Shown: one piece after another, positions 41,984 to 50,491 of the stretch
Layout: every line of letters starts with the position of its first letter
Position numbering within the stretch: position 1 is the stretch's first letter
Origin: Myxococcales bacterium
Lineage (GTDB): Bacteria; Myxococcota_A; Polyangia; Nannocystales; Nannocystaceae
Length of the DNA stretch: 64,000 nucleotides
NCBI GenBank assembly: GCA_014240065.1
Contig: JAAZXR010000004.1
Location: 1 to 64,000 of the forward strand
Reading direction: 5' to 3'
The notes under the pieces: model-generated
What the model saw: the letters and a program-made list of their open reading frames with translations, nothing else
Told to the model about the DNA's origin: nothing
The model's database searches: none
Position numbers and translations under genes: made by a program

Positions 41984-43138
41984 CTACGAGATCACATCGA
42001 GGCGCCGGCGGGGGCGATCGACGTACGTGAATTGCTCTCCCTTAAAGTCGCGAAAAATCCAACGATCCCCGTCCACTCGCACCACTCTGTCAGGCGAAAG
42101 CGTCACTTTTCCTCCGCCGCCCGGCAAATCCACGGCGAACTGTGGGATCGCGAGTCCGCTGACTCTCCCCCGCAGGGCGTCGAGGATCGCGAGCCCCGTC
42201 GCGATGGGCGTGCGCAAGTGGGCGGTGCCGGCGACAGGATCGCACTGGAACATATAGTAGGGCCGGCATCGGTGGCGCACGAGCCAGCGATTCAAGCGTT
42301 CCACGATCATCGCGTCGTCGTTGATCCCCGCGAGCAGCACCATCTGATTTCCTACATTGAACCCGGCGTCGGCCAAGCGATTGAGCGCTTCGCCTGCCTC
42401 CGGCGTGCACTCGCTCGGATGGTTGAAGTGGGTGCTCACAAAAATCGGATGGAACGCCCGCAGCCGCTGCAACAGCGCCGACGTCAGACGGAACGGCAAG
42501 GTCACCGGGTTGCGAGTACACAGCCGGATCACCTCCACCGAGCTCACCGCCCGGACCATCTCCACCACGCGAACGAGCTTGTCGTCGGACAGGCTCAGGG
42601 GATCCCCGCCAGACAGCAGCACGTCCTTGATCTTGGGCGTCGCGCGCAGATAGTCCACGGCCGCCTCAAGCTCCGCCGCGGCCGGCGCGGAGGCGACGTC
42701 CCCAACCTTCCGCTGTCGCGTGCAGTGCCGGCAATACACGGGGCAAGAGTGGCTCACGTACATCAGCGCGCGATCCGGGTATCGATGGGAGAGGATCGGC
42801 ACGGGGCTGTGCTCCTCTTCGGCGAGCGGATCTCTCATATCCCATGGCTCCCTCTCAAGCTCCGCCGCCAGCGGCACCGCCTGACGTCGCACCGGGCACC
42901 GGGCGTCCCCAAACAGCGAAAGATAATAGGGGGTCACCGCCATCGGGAACGCCTCCGCGCGCCCTCGGAGCCCCCGGCGTTCCGATTCGGTGAGCGCGAT
43001 CAGCTCCCCGAGGTGCTCCTCGCTCGTCACCCGATGGCGAAGTTGCCACCGCCAGTCCCGCCACGTCGCCTCGTCCACGTCGCGCCACGCGGGATGCCGC
43101 GGAGTGCGATGGGCGCCGGGGTCGAGGGCTCCGTCCAT
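41984..43138 (-). CDS. Lysine 2,3-aminomutase-like radical SAM enzyme (KamA/EpmB family)
   Basis: A 384-residue radical SAM, PLP-dependent aminomutase. The cluster motif CPVYCRHC (CxxxCxxC), LLSGGDPLSLSD, the substrate-binding Asp in QCDPVAGTAHLRTP and the PLP-binding DLPGGGGKVTL are intact, so L-lysine to beta-lysine conversion is plausible. It is a little shorter than clostridial KamA (416) and longer than EpmB (342). No beta-lysine acetyltransferase (AblB) or EpmA gene is nearby; the product could feed an osmolyte, an antibiotic or EF-P modification. The ATG at 43138 is chosen; TACATT lies 7 nt upstream with no ribosome binding site. A 141-nt gap separates it from the PhnD-like gene. Confidence 0.9.
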   Translation of the reverse strand: MDGALDPGAHRTPRHPAWRDVDEATWRDWRWQLRHRVTSEEHLGELIALTESERRGLRGRAEAFPMAVTPYYLSLFGDARCPVRRQAVPLAAELEREPWDMRDPLAEEEHSPVPILSHRYPDRALMYVSHSCPVYCRHCTRQRKVGDVASAPAAAELEAAVDYLRATPKIKDVLLSGGDPLSLSDDKLVRVVEMVRAVSSVEVIRLCTRNPVTLPFRLTSALLQRLRAFHPIFVSTHFNHPSECTPEAGEALNRLADAGFNVGNQMVLLAGINDDAMIVERLNRWLVRHRCRPYYMFQCDPVAGTAHLRTPIATGLAILDALRGRVSGLAIPQFAVDLPGGGGKVTLSPDRVVRVDGDRWIFRDFKGEQFTYVDRPRRRLDVIS

Positions 43139-43145
43139 GGTCGCG

Positions 43146-43151
43146 AATGTA
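43146..43151 (-). promoter_or_regulatory. Start-proximal -10-like element for the aminomutase gene
   Basis: The minus strand reads TACATT, 7 nt, then the ATG at 43138. It is one of the closest matches to TATAAT among the start-proximal elements in this window, and no Shine-Dalgarno sequence accompanies it. Confidence 0.4.
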
Positions 43152-43182
43152 CGCGGGACCCCCCGCAAAGATCAATCTCTAC

Positions 43183-44184
43183 TTAACCCCTCGACCCCGA
43201 CGCGCGCAGCGCAGGAAACGAGACCCGCACCTCGTTCATGGATGGTCGCTGCTCATGGGAACCCAGCGAGATGTCGCCGCCCATCCCCAAGGCCAAGCTC
43301 CGCGCGTGATCCAGCGCTGTTCGAGGTGACGATCCAGGCGCGGAGAGGTCCTCCTCCAAGATCGCCGCGAACTCTTGGTCGGTCAGCGGCAGCCCTTCGT
43401 CCCACACCCCGAGATCCACGTAGGGCTCCACGGCGTCAAGTTGCAGCGCCATCCGGCGCCCGCCCCCCGTCCGCGTACGGGTGAATGCGTTCAGCACCAG
43501 GGCGAGGATCAGTTGTCTAGACATCCCCAGGTCAGCACCGATCACGAGCGAGGCGGTGTCACAATGCACCGCGAGCTCAACGCCAGCGAGTACGGGCTCC
43601 AGCGCGCGGCACATCTCGTTCGCGACCACGACCATGTCCACCGCGTGTTCGGTCGCCGCCAACGGGACCGGCCACGAGAGTAACTCCTTGAGCCGAGCCA
43701 TGTCGGGCCGGGCGTCCTCAACAACCTCCGCGCCCCCCGAGTCTTTCTCCGCTGCTCGAGCTGCGCCTGCGACGGCGACGTCCTCTGGGCACAGAGAGTA
43801 GAGCCTGGTCATGAGCGCCAACCGATCCACCAGACTCCCCGCGATCACCGGGGTGAACGTCTCCGTGGAGATCATGCAGAGGACAAGCGGGGGCTCGTCG
43901 TCGATACAAAATGGGAGGGCGTGCACCCCCGCCAACGGCAATTCACCGTCTTCGCGCTCCACCACACGCCGCCTGGTGGGCGCCGATTCCGAAGCCGCCT
44001 CCCACGTCGACGCCCCAAACTCCTGGGCGTCGATCTTCGCTCCAACCGACCATCGCGCCCGCCCCTGAGCATTGGCACGCAGCACGCGGCCGGTCTGCGT
44101 ACACACCAGCGACATCGACTGAGGCATCCGCTCAAGAACATCGAACGCTGCGGCGACGGCTTCCAGGCTCGCGGATTCCTTCAC
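43183..44184 (-). CDS. PAS-like protein with histidine-kinase ATPase domain lacking an H-box
   Basis: A 333-residue soluble protein. Residues ~8-110 look like a PAS fold (MPQSMSLVCTQTGRVLRANAQG). Residues ~200-325 match the GHKL ATPase domain of histidine kinases: N-box ILALVLNAFTRT, G1 VWDEGLPL, and a C-terminal ARSLALGMGGDISLGSHE. Between them, where the dimerisation helix should carry the phospho-acceptor His in an HExR/HDLN context, I see only DMARLKELLSW. It may be an anti-sigma-like kinase, a pseudokinase or a ligand-regulated ATP-binding protein. The start is GTG 44184 with GGAG about 9-12 nt upstream. It lies 13 nt downstream of the zincin-like gene. Confidence 0.72.
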   Translation of the reverse strand: MKESASLEAVAAAFDVLERMPQSMSLVCTQTGRVLRANAQGRARWSVGAKIDAQEFGASTWEAASESAPTRRRVVEREDGELPLAGVHALPFCIDDEPPLVLCMISTETFTPVIAGSLVDRLALMTRLYSLCPEDVAVAGAARAAEKDSGGAEVVEDARPDMARLKELLSWPVPLAATEHAVDMVVVANEMCRALEPVLAGVELAVHCDTASLVIGADLGMSRQLILALVLNAFTRTRTGGGRRMALQLDAVEPYVDLGVWDEGLPLTDQEFAAILEEDLSAPGSSPRTALDHARSLALGMGGDISLGSHEQRPSMNEVRVSFPALRASGSRG

Positions 44185-44197
44185 CGGGTAGATCTCC

Positions 44198-44887
44198 TCA
44201 CGGGATCTTGACCATTCTCACATCATCCACCATCGAATACCTCAACCACAGCTCATGTACTTCGTACCGCACTTGAATGTCCCGTTCCAGCAATACACCT
44301 ATTCGCCCCATCCACTCGGCGAGCTTTGCATACAGGTAGTCACATTTCCGCACCAAGTAATCGGCTTCCGAGCCCAGAAATGTGTCGATGGATTGTCGAA
44401 AAGAACCCAGATCGATTTCCGCTTGATAAAAGACCGGCTGAATCTCAATCTGCTCCGCGAACCAAGCGTCAACCGCGGCGTTGAGCTCCTTCGAATCGAG
44501 CTGCGCGCCACGCTCGATCCACAGCCGCGCGAGGACCGAACAACTCAGCGCGCAGCACACAAGCTCTTCTGCGAGCACCCGCCGCCCCTCGGCCGTCTCC
44601 GGGTCGTAGGGAATGGCGGAGTAGTCGAGGCCGTGATCGTCGTCGAGTCGATTCGCAAACAGCAGATGTCCGACCTCGTGTGCCAGGTTCGGGATCCCTT
44701 CCACAGCGACCCTGTGAGTCCACAGATGCAGACCGGATGGGTCCACCAGGCGGACACTATTTTCGGCGTGCGCGTCGAGCACGACCTGCCCACCTAACGC
44801 GGTGAAAACGCGGGCCAAGGCGCGGCCGGAGCCCTCCCAAGGGCCCGACTCCGGGGGCATCGCGGTGTCCGCTGCGGCATCTCGCAT
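44198..44887 (-). CDS. Zincin-like metalloprotein with HEVGH motif
   Basis: A 229-residue cytoplasmic protein with a zinc-peptidase signature: NLAHEVGHLLF (HExxH with the gluzincin/metzincin-like Gly), followed 40 residues later by LAEELVCCALS, which could supply a third ligand (Glu). Upstream is a hydrophobic beta strand (LWTHRVAVEGIP). The remainder is helical (YLVRKCDYLYAKLAEWMGRIG). The family is not one I can name. The ATG at 44887 is chosen because GGAGG lies 8-12 nt before it; a TTG 42 nt upstream is unlikely. First gene of the long minus-strand run, divergent from the Ser/Thr kinase gene. Confidence 0.7.
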   Translation of the reverse strand: MRDAAADTAMPPESGPWEGSGRALARVFTALGGQVVLDAHAENSVRLVDPSGLHLWTHRVAVEGIPNLAHEVGHLLFANRLDDDHGLDYSAIPYDPETAEGRRVLAEELVCCALSCSVLARLWIERGAQLDSKELNAAVDAWFAEQIEIQPVFYQAEIDLGSFRQSIDTFLGSEADYLVRKCDYLYAKLAEWMGRIGVLLERDIQVRYEVHELWLRYSMVDDVRMVKIP

Positions 44888-44966
44888 CTCGACGCCTCCA
44901 CGGTATCTCCAAACGACCAAATCCGCCAAGCTGGCCTTAGAACGGCGTGTTTCACGCTTTTGCTGC

Positions 44967-44972
44967 TACAAT
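44967..44972 (+). promoter_or_regulatory. Extended -10 element for the Ser/Thr kinase gene
   Basis: TGCTACAAT (44964-44972) is an extended -10 close to consensus, ending 10 nt before the ATG at 44983. The predicted leader is only about 4 nt and there is no ribosome binding site. Confidence 0.45.
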
Positions 44973-44982
44973 CCCCCCACCC

Positions 44983-46446
44983 ATGTCGGCCTTCCTTCAG
45001 CGGCGCGCGTTCCGGCTCGGACGATTCGACGTCGTCCGGCGGATCGCCAGCGGCGGCATGGCCACGGTCTACCGCGCCCGCAAGCGGGGCCGCGGCGGAT
45101 TCAAGCGAGACGTCGCCTTGAAAGTCATCCATCCGCATCTCTCCTCCATCGACGGCTTCATGGCCCGGCTCGTGGACGAGGCCAGCGTCGCCTCGCGGAT
45201 CCACCACCCGAACGTGTGCGCCGTCGTCGATATTGACGCCGCTCGCGGGTACCACTTCTTGGTGCTTGAGCTCATCGATGGCGTCACGATCCGTCAAGCA
45301 CAAAACTTCTCGCATACGCCGATGGTGATGCCCGCCGAAGAGGCCGCGCGAGTCATCGCAGACGCCGCTCGAGGGCTGGCAGCCCTCCACGCGCTGCTCG
45401 ACGACGAGGGCAGATCTCTTGAGGTTGTGCACCGGGACATCAGCCCCCACAACCTCATGCTCGACAAGGGGGGGCGCACGGTCCTCATCGACCTTGGGCT
45501 CGCCGCGGCCCGCGACCGTATGGGGCACACCCAAACAGGCGTGCTCGTGGGCAAGCTCCCATACATGAGCCCGGAGCAGACCCGCCTCGGCCGACTCGAC
45601 CCGCGCAGCGACATCTTCAGCCTGGGGGCGGTGCTCTTCGAGTTGATGACCGGGGCCCCGCCGTTCGGAGACGAGCACACGCCCGACACGCTCTCAAACT
45701 TGCGCGCGTGCGACAACGAACTGCTGCGAGGAATCCTCGACAACAACCGTTCTCCTCGGTGGATCACCGACGTCATCCTCGGCTGTCTTCACGCGTCCCC
45801 TGCAGACCGCTATCAAGACGCGGCCGCCCTCGCGACGGATCTCGAGGTGGGGATTCATCAGACGGGAATCGCAGAGCAGACGATCCGCTCACGAATCGCC
45901 GGCCGAGCCGAAGACACCCAAAAAGCCTATGGCACCGGGGAGCGACTCGACGAGCTGCCGCCGGCGATCTACGCGCCTCTTCGACGCACCCGCCCCTTCC
46001 ACACAGCGCTCGCGCTCGTCGGAGTCCTCGCGATCGCTGGACTCTCCATCGTCACGTTGACCAGCAAACGCGCGAGCGTCCGTGAGTCGGCGACCGTCGG
46101 GGGGCCGCAGACCTCCGACATGACCGCGACCCCTGAGGACGTCGGCAAGGCGCAGAGCGTGCGCCAAGCCCCCGCCCCTCGCAAAGACGCGGATCAGAGC
46201 GCGCCGTCAACCCCGGCTCCAGGCAGCGCCGACCCGGCGGACGACGATTCCACCGCCGACGGCTCGGAACAGGAGATGCCGCCCGGCGAGTCGGCGGCAG
46301 ACGATTCCACCACCGGCGCAGAGCTAGAACAGCCCCCCGCCGAACCGGCAAGAGCGAAATCTGCTGCTGGGAAGAAAAAGCGCCGCGCGCGTCGAAAGTC
46401 ACGATCGCCCCGCGCGCCCAAGTTAAAGGTTAATCCGTACGAATGA
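44983..46446 (+). CDS. Membrane-anchored Ser/Thr protein kinase
   Basis: A 487-residue eukaryotic-like kinase. The kinase domain (about 14-275) has ASGGMATVYRARKRG, VALKVI, VVHRDISPHNLML and LIDLGLAA (DLG in place of DFG; the metal-binding Asp is kept), MSPEQTRLGRLDPRSDIFSLG. It should therefore be active. A cytoplasmic linker, one membrane helix (about 343-363) and an acidic, then very basic extracytoplasmic tail (KKKRRARRKSRSPRAPK) follow. The basic tail may touch peptidoglycan or lipopolysaccharide. The ATG at 44983 is chosen over one 36 nt upstream. Its stop overlaps the start of the next gene (ATGA). Confidence 0.9.
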   Translation: MSAFLQRRAFRLGRFDVVRRIASGGMATVYRARKRGRGGFKRDVALKVIHPHLSSIDGFMARLVDEASVASRIHHPNVCAVVDIDAARGYHFLVLELIDGVTIRQAQNFSHTPMVMPAEEAARVIADAARGLAALHALLDDEGRSLEVVHRDISPHNLMLDKGGRTVLIDLGLAAARDRMGHTQTGVLVGKLPYMSPEQTRLGRLDPRSDIFSLGAVLFELMTGAPPFGDEHTPDTLSNLRACDNELLRGILDNNRSPRWITDVILGCLHASPADRYQDAAALATDLEVGIHQTGIAEQTIRSRIAGRAEDTQKAYGTGERLDELPPAIYAPLRRTRPFHTALALVGVLAIAGLSIVTLTSKRASVRESATVGGPQTSDMTATPEDVGKAQSVRQAPAPRKDADQSAPSTPAPGSADPADDDSTADGSEQEMPPGESAADDSTTGAELEQPPAEPARAKSAAGKKKRRARRKSRSPRAPKLKVNPYE

Positions 46447-47339
46447 CCGTGATGTTTGGGGCCGTCGTCGTAGCCTTGTCGCTCGCCTCCGCTGGACTCG
46501 ACCCCCCCCAAGTCTCTCCTCCGGTGCGCGAGCAGGCCTCCGCCCGATTTACCGCCGCGGTCGAAGCGTTCGCTGTGAAGGACTATTCGCAGGCCGCGGA
46601 GGACTTCGCCGAGGCGAACGCCCTGGCCTCCCATCCCAACACCATGATCAACCTCGCGCTCGCCTTGGAGCAGCTCGGAGACCTCTCCGGCGCGTGGTGG
46701 GTCCTCACGCGCGCGACGAGACGATTCAGCGACGAACCGCGCTCGCTCAAGCTCGCCAACAAGGAGCTGCGAAGCCTCGCGTCACGGACCTTCTTGATCC
46801 ACCTCCAAGCCCCCTCCTCCGCGCGAGTCTGCGTCGATGGCGTGCGGATCCCACAGGATCCCGCGGGGGATTACCGCATGGCCCTCCCGCCAGGTGCACA
46901 CACGGTGCGCGTCGGTGATGTGCGGCTCGGCGTCGACGGCGAAGCCGGCACGGAGCGCGTCCTGGGATTCGAGCGAATCGAAGAGCTGCTCGTGCCGCTC
47001 GAGCGAAGAGCTGTCACCGCGATGGCGGCGAGCGCGGCCGGCCTGGCTGCCTTGAGTACCGGGCTCGCGCTCGGCGCCGTCGCTGCGCATGGATCCCCGC
47101 GCACGCGGGCAGGCCTCGGCTACAGCGCGGCGGCTGTCGGTGTCGCCGCGACTGGCACGGCCATCGCGCTCGCCGTGCGCGCACGCAATCCAGAGCGACG
47201 AGCCCAGCGTGCGTCGGAGCGCCGAGAGGTCGAGCCGTGCGCCCCGTTCATCGACCCGGAGCTCGCCGGACAGCCCACGGGGCTCCAGCCAAAACCTGGC
47301 CCGTTCACGGACGCGGCCTCCAGCGGACCCGCGAGCTAG
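46443..47339 (+). CDS. TPR/PEGA-like membrane protein, kinase partner
   Basis: A 298-residue exported protein with signal peptide (about 1-18), a TPR-like N-terminal region (AAVEAFAVKDYSQAAEDFAEANAL; HPNTMINLALALEQLGDLSGA), a small beta domain resembling PEGA (RVCVDGVRIPQDPAGDYRM), and two C-terminal hydrophobic helices (about 180-200 and 215-238). This layout often accompanies Ser/Thr kinases in Myxococcota. The ATG overlaps the kinase stop, so the two are co-translated; it may be the kinase's sensor or target. It ends on CTAG shared with the convergent gene's stop. Confidence 0.75.
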   Translation: MTVMFGAVVVALSLASAGLDPPQVSPPVREQASARFTAAVEAFAVKDYSQAAEDFAEANALASHPNTMINLALALEQLGDLSGAWWVLTRATRRFSDEPRSLKLANKELRSLASRTFLIHLQAPSSARVCVDGVRIPQDPAGDYRMALPPGAHTVRVGDVRLGVDGEAGTERVLGFERIEELLVPLERRAVTAMAASAAGLAALSTGLALGAVAAHGSPRTRAGLGYSAAAVGVAATGTAIALAVRARNPERRAQRASERREVEPCAPFIDPELAGQPTGLQPKPGPFTDAASSGPAS

Positions 47340-48079
47340 AACCGCAGCTGCGCGGTGGTTCCGAGGTAGGTGCGGGACACCGCGGGCTGGACTCGGAGGC
47401 GCTTGCGTTGGGTTTCGCCCACGATGATCATGGCGATGCCCCCACCCAATATCAGCCCGCCCGGTATCGCCATGGTGGCCGCGGCGCGGTCACGCGCATC
47501 GGTGAAACAGTTATTCCCCGCTCCGAACGCGCAGCTGTCAGAGAACCGCATGGCGAGGCCACCAGCGATGAGCACGCCCCCAGCGACCACTCCGACGATC
47601 CCGGCGCGGACCCAACCTCGAGCCCGCCGAGCATCGAGCGCTCGCTCCTCAGCGTCAGCACCGGCGAGGTCCCTCAAGGCGGCGACGACCGCTGCCCCTG
47701 TGGTCGGGCCGAGCACTTCGGGCTCCGACCGCGTCCGAGATGACGGCCACTCGGGAACCTCCTCGTCCGTGAGCAGCGGGTCGGGAGGAGGACTCCAGGG
47801 CGCCGCGCTCGCGGGGCGCGACGCCGACTCGGCCGCAGCGACGGGGGCGGGAGCATCGGGAGGCGCCAGCGCCACGGCTGCGTCGCCTCCCTCGGCTCGC
47901 TCCGGTGCCTCGGTTCCAGGTCCACGGGCGCCGCGCGGCGCCTCGGCGGGGTTTTGGGCCAGGGACTCCGCCGCTTCCTCCGCCGGCGCGGATGCCCACG
48001 CCGGGCGACCGGACGCGAATAACACCGCGCAGGCGGTCACCGTCAGACGCAGAACCGAGGACGCCACGCTCACCGTCAT
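47336..48079 (-). CDS. Exported Pro/Ala-rich membrane protein, unknown function
   Basis: A 247-residue protein with a signal peptide (ends RPAWASA), ~100 residues of Ala/Pro/Glu-rich linker, and two hydrophobic helices (about 158-180 and 207-228) separated by a Cys pair (CAFGAGNNC). The C-terminus (SRTYLGTTAQLRF) ends in an aromatic residue. The ATG at 48079 overlaps the stop of the isoaspartyl-peptidase gene (ATGA); the open frame continues 68 codons further upstream inside that gene, which I take as a shadow. Layout resembles the kinase-partner protein encoded convergently, so it may belong to the same kind of membrane sensor. Confidence 0.65.
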   Translation of the reverse strand: MTVSVASSVLRLTVTACAVLFASGRPAWASAPAEEAAESLAQNPAEAPRGARGPGTEAPERAEGGDAAVALAPPDAPAPVAAAESASRPASAAPWSPPPDPLLTDEEVPEWPSSRTRSEPEVLGPTTGAAVVAALRDLAGADAEERALDARRARGWVRAGIVGVVAGGVLIAGGLAMRFSDSCAFGAGNNCFTDARDRAAATMAIPGGLILGGGIAMIIVGETQRKRLRVQPAVSRTYLGTTAQLRF

Positions 48080-49167
48080 CGCGCCGTCCAGCTTCCGCGG
48101 TCTCGCTCGATAATTCGATCCGCCTGCACCGAGCCCGCCGGGGAACGAGCGGCCCACGCCATCTGCGAAGTCGCCCGAGCGCCGTAGCCCCGCTTCGAAA
48201 TTGCGATCACGCCGACCCCCTCGTCGCGCCCGATATTCCACGTCGCCCTGCGAATGGACTCGTCGGGGTGAAGCCCGGCGCACATCAAATCGTAGACGGC
48301 TGACGCGACATGCTCACGGATGATCGCCTCGCCCTTGCCCGTCGCCGCGACCGCGCCGCACGGCCCCGCGAACAACCCTTGACCGTATTGCGGCACGTCT
48401 CCCACGCGGCCGAGCAGCGCCGTCGACGTCCCCCCGGTGGACAACGCGGCCGCATACCGCCCCTCACTGTCTCGCGCGATCACCCCCACCGTGTCCTTGG
48501 TGTCCTCGGTGACCTCCGCGCCGGACGCTGCCGGAGTGAGGGCGAGCGCGTCCGCGTACGGGAGCTCAAAGTTCCACAGCCGCTCCCACGAAGGATCGGG
48601 GCCGCCACGGGCGACCAGCGCCCGCGCGAGCTTCGCACGCGCCCTCTCACTCGCCTCGGCGCCCGCCTCGAGGCCGAGGGTTTGGCCGAGGGCGCGGGCG
48701 CCCTCGCCGGCGATCAGCAGATGAGGCGATGACGCCACGGCCTCCGCGAGCAAAATCGGGTTTTTAACGCCCCGGGCGCCGGCCACCGCGCCGAAGTCGC
48801 CCGTCCAGTCCATGATCGCCGCGTCGCACTCCACCGTCGTTCCGTCGAGCCGCACGTTCGCCCCCGTCCCCGCGTTGAATCGCTCATCATCCTCCATGAC
48901 CATCGCCCCCGCGATCACCGAACGCTTCGCGTCCCCTCCCCCCTCGAGCACCTCCCACGCGCGCCCCGCGGCCTCCGCGACGGCATGGGAGCGAGAAGCT
49001 GGAGACCCCTGCCCTCCGTGCGCCACCACCACGGGGCCGCCATCTGATCGCGCCTGCGCGGTCCGCCGCTCCCACGACACCGGCGCGGGGAGCTCACCGA
49101 AGGAGCTGCGCTCTTGACCGCACCCGGCGATCAGCACAGCGAACAACATTGGCAACGCCGCGCGCAT
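48076..49167 (-). CDS. Isoaspartyl peptidase/L-asparaginase family lipoprotein
   Basis: A 363-residue N-terminal nucleophile hydrolase that hydrolyses asparagine or beta-aspartyl peptides after self-cleavage before a Thr. The signature DTKDTVGVIARDSEG, followed by LSTGGTSTALLGRVGD, identifies the nucleophile Thr in DTVG. The AHGGQGSP and FNAGTGANVRLDG motifs are also normal. The unusual part is the N-terminus MRAALPMLFAVLIAGCGQE, a clear lipobox (LIAGC), placing a usually cytoplasmic enzyme in the envelope, where isoaspartyl dipeptides from cell-wall turnover or protein damage could be substrates. The ATG at 49167 is chosen. Confidence 0.88.
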   Translation of the reverse strand: MRAALPMLFAVLIAGCGQERSSFGELPAPVSWERRTAQARSDGGPVVVAHGGQGSPASRSHAVAEAAGRAWEVLEGGGDAKRSVIAGAMVMEDDERFNAGTGANVRLDGTTVECDAAIMDWTGDFGAVAGARGVKNPILLAEAVASSPHLLIAGEGARALGQTLGLEAGAEASERARAKLARALVARGGPDPSWERLWNFELPYADALALTPAASGAEVTEDTKDTVGVIARDSEGRYAAALSTGGTSTALLGRVGDVPQYGQGLFAGPCGAVAATGKGEAIIREHVASAVYDLMCAGLHPDESIRRATWNIGRDEGVGVIAISKRGYGARATSQMAWAARSPAGSVQADRIIERDRGSWTAR

Positions 49168-49240
49168 GGCGTTACTTTGCCCTTTCCGACGCCGGTTGGG
49201 AAGGGCTTGCAATCCGCGCGAGTCCTCGCGACGCTCTGTT

Positions 49241-50464
49241 ATGCGGCGTTTTGGGCAGCGGGTCGTAGAGTTCATCATCGCCGCCGCAGCTGTGGTCGCC
49301 GCGAGCGTCACCCCCGCGAACGCGGCGAGCGACGCGCCCCGCTGCGACCCCCCGCTGCTCTCTTTCGGTGCCGGCGCTCCCGTCGTCATCCTCGACATCT
49401 ACTTCGATCCGGCGGCGCCGCGAGCCGCCGGGATCCCACGCGCCGCGCGAGCGCTCACCGCAGCGCGCAAGCGATGGCTCTCGGTTCGGCTCAAGCCGCT
49501 GGTCCGTCGATCTGACAGCGCCTCCTCTCGGCGCCTCGTCTCGGAGGCGCTCGTCTCGGTCTCCGCGCGCGGGCGCGTCGACGCCGCCCTGCGGTGGGCG
49601 CAGGGGCGCGCCGCCGACGTGATGACCGCTCATATCGAAGACCCCGACCGCCGGCGCAGCGTGGCGCAGGCGCTGGGCGTGGACCGTGAAATCATCACCC
49701 CCAACGGCGACTCCATGCGATGTGCGAGCGCGCTGTTGGCGGATCATGCGGCGCAGCTGCGCGCGCTGTTGATCGAGCAGCACATCCTACCCAGCGACGC
49801 ACGCGGCAGGCTCCCGTTCGCGGTGATTCGTGGCGCCCGAGGGACCGTCGCCGCCGCGAGCGTCGACTCGGACTTGGCCAGGCTCGGTGGCCTCCTCGAC
49901 CGAGCCCATCAGCGGTCGCGCCGCGAGAGCGCTCACCCCGAGCTCGCGCCGCGCGGGGCGACCGGCGCCCGCGACGCCGCGCGCCTCGGCGCAGCGCGAG
50001 CAGAGCTTGAACTGACGAGCCCTCACGCGCGTCATCACGTCGAGGTCGTCGTCACTGGTGAGCGCTTCGACGAGAGCGTTGAACGCGTCCGCTTCGCCCT
50101 CCGAGTGCGGGCGCAGGCGCTCGGCGACGTGAGCTTGACGATCGACGCGTGGGGGGCGACCGGCGCGGCGGAGCTGCTGCGGAGGCGCGCGTGCCAGGCT
50201 GTCGCCGCGGGTCGGGTGTTGGACTACGCCCGCTACCTCGCGACACCCACCGTCGAGCGGGGAGCGCCACACATGCGCGCTCTGATCGAAGACCTCGACA
50301 CTCCGGCCATGGGCGCGGCGCCGTGTCCCTCCCAGCGCAGAGCCGTCGGCCCGCCGCCGGGGCTCCGCATCAACAGCGTGATCATCCCCCCAGGAGATAT
50401 GGAGGCGGCGCGGGGCGCCCTCCGGCGCCCGCTCGCCGTCGATTACCTGATCGCGCTGCCGTGA
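49241..50464 (+). CDS. Exported DsbA-like protein without CxxC, unknown role
   Basis: A 407-residue exported protein (signal peptide MRRFGQRVVEFIIAAAAVVAAS...ANAA). Residues ~40-210 resemble a thioredoxin-fold DsbA type: GAGAPVVILDIYFDP corresponds to the strand before the usual CPYC helix, helical inserts follow, and GRLPFAVI sits where the cis-Pro loop would be. But the CxxC pair is absent (FDPAAPRAAG). A second half (about 265-400) may be another such fold (HHVEVVVTGERFDESVERVRF). A redox role is therefore unlikely; it may be a binding protein. This reading rests on layout alone. Divergent from the isoaspartyl-peptidase gene (73-nt gap) and 55 nt upstream of the PP2C gene. Confidence 0.6.
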   Translation: MRRFGQRVVEFIIAAAAVVAASVTPANAASDAPRCDPPLLSFGAGAPVVILDIYFDPAAPRAAGIPRAARALTAARKRWLSVRLKPLVRRSDSASSRRLVSEALVSVSARGRVDAALRWAQGRAADVMTAHIEDPDRRRSVAQALGVDREIITPNGDSMRCASALLADHAAQLRALLIEQHILPSDARGRLPFAVIRGARGTVAAASVDSDLARLGGLLDRAHQRSRRESAHPELAPRGATGARDAARLGAARAELELTSPHARHHVEVVVTGERFDESVERVRFALRVRAQALGDVSLTIDAWGATGAAELLRRRACQAVAAGRVLDYARYLATPTVERGAPHMRALIEDLDTPAMGAAPCPSQRRAVGPPPGLRINSVIIPPGDMEAARGALRRPLAVDYLIALP

Positions 50465-50491
50465 CCGCGCGACATGGTCCGCCGATTGCAC

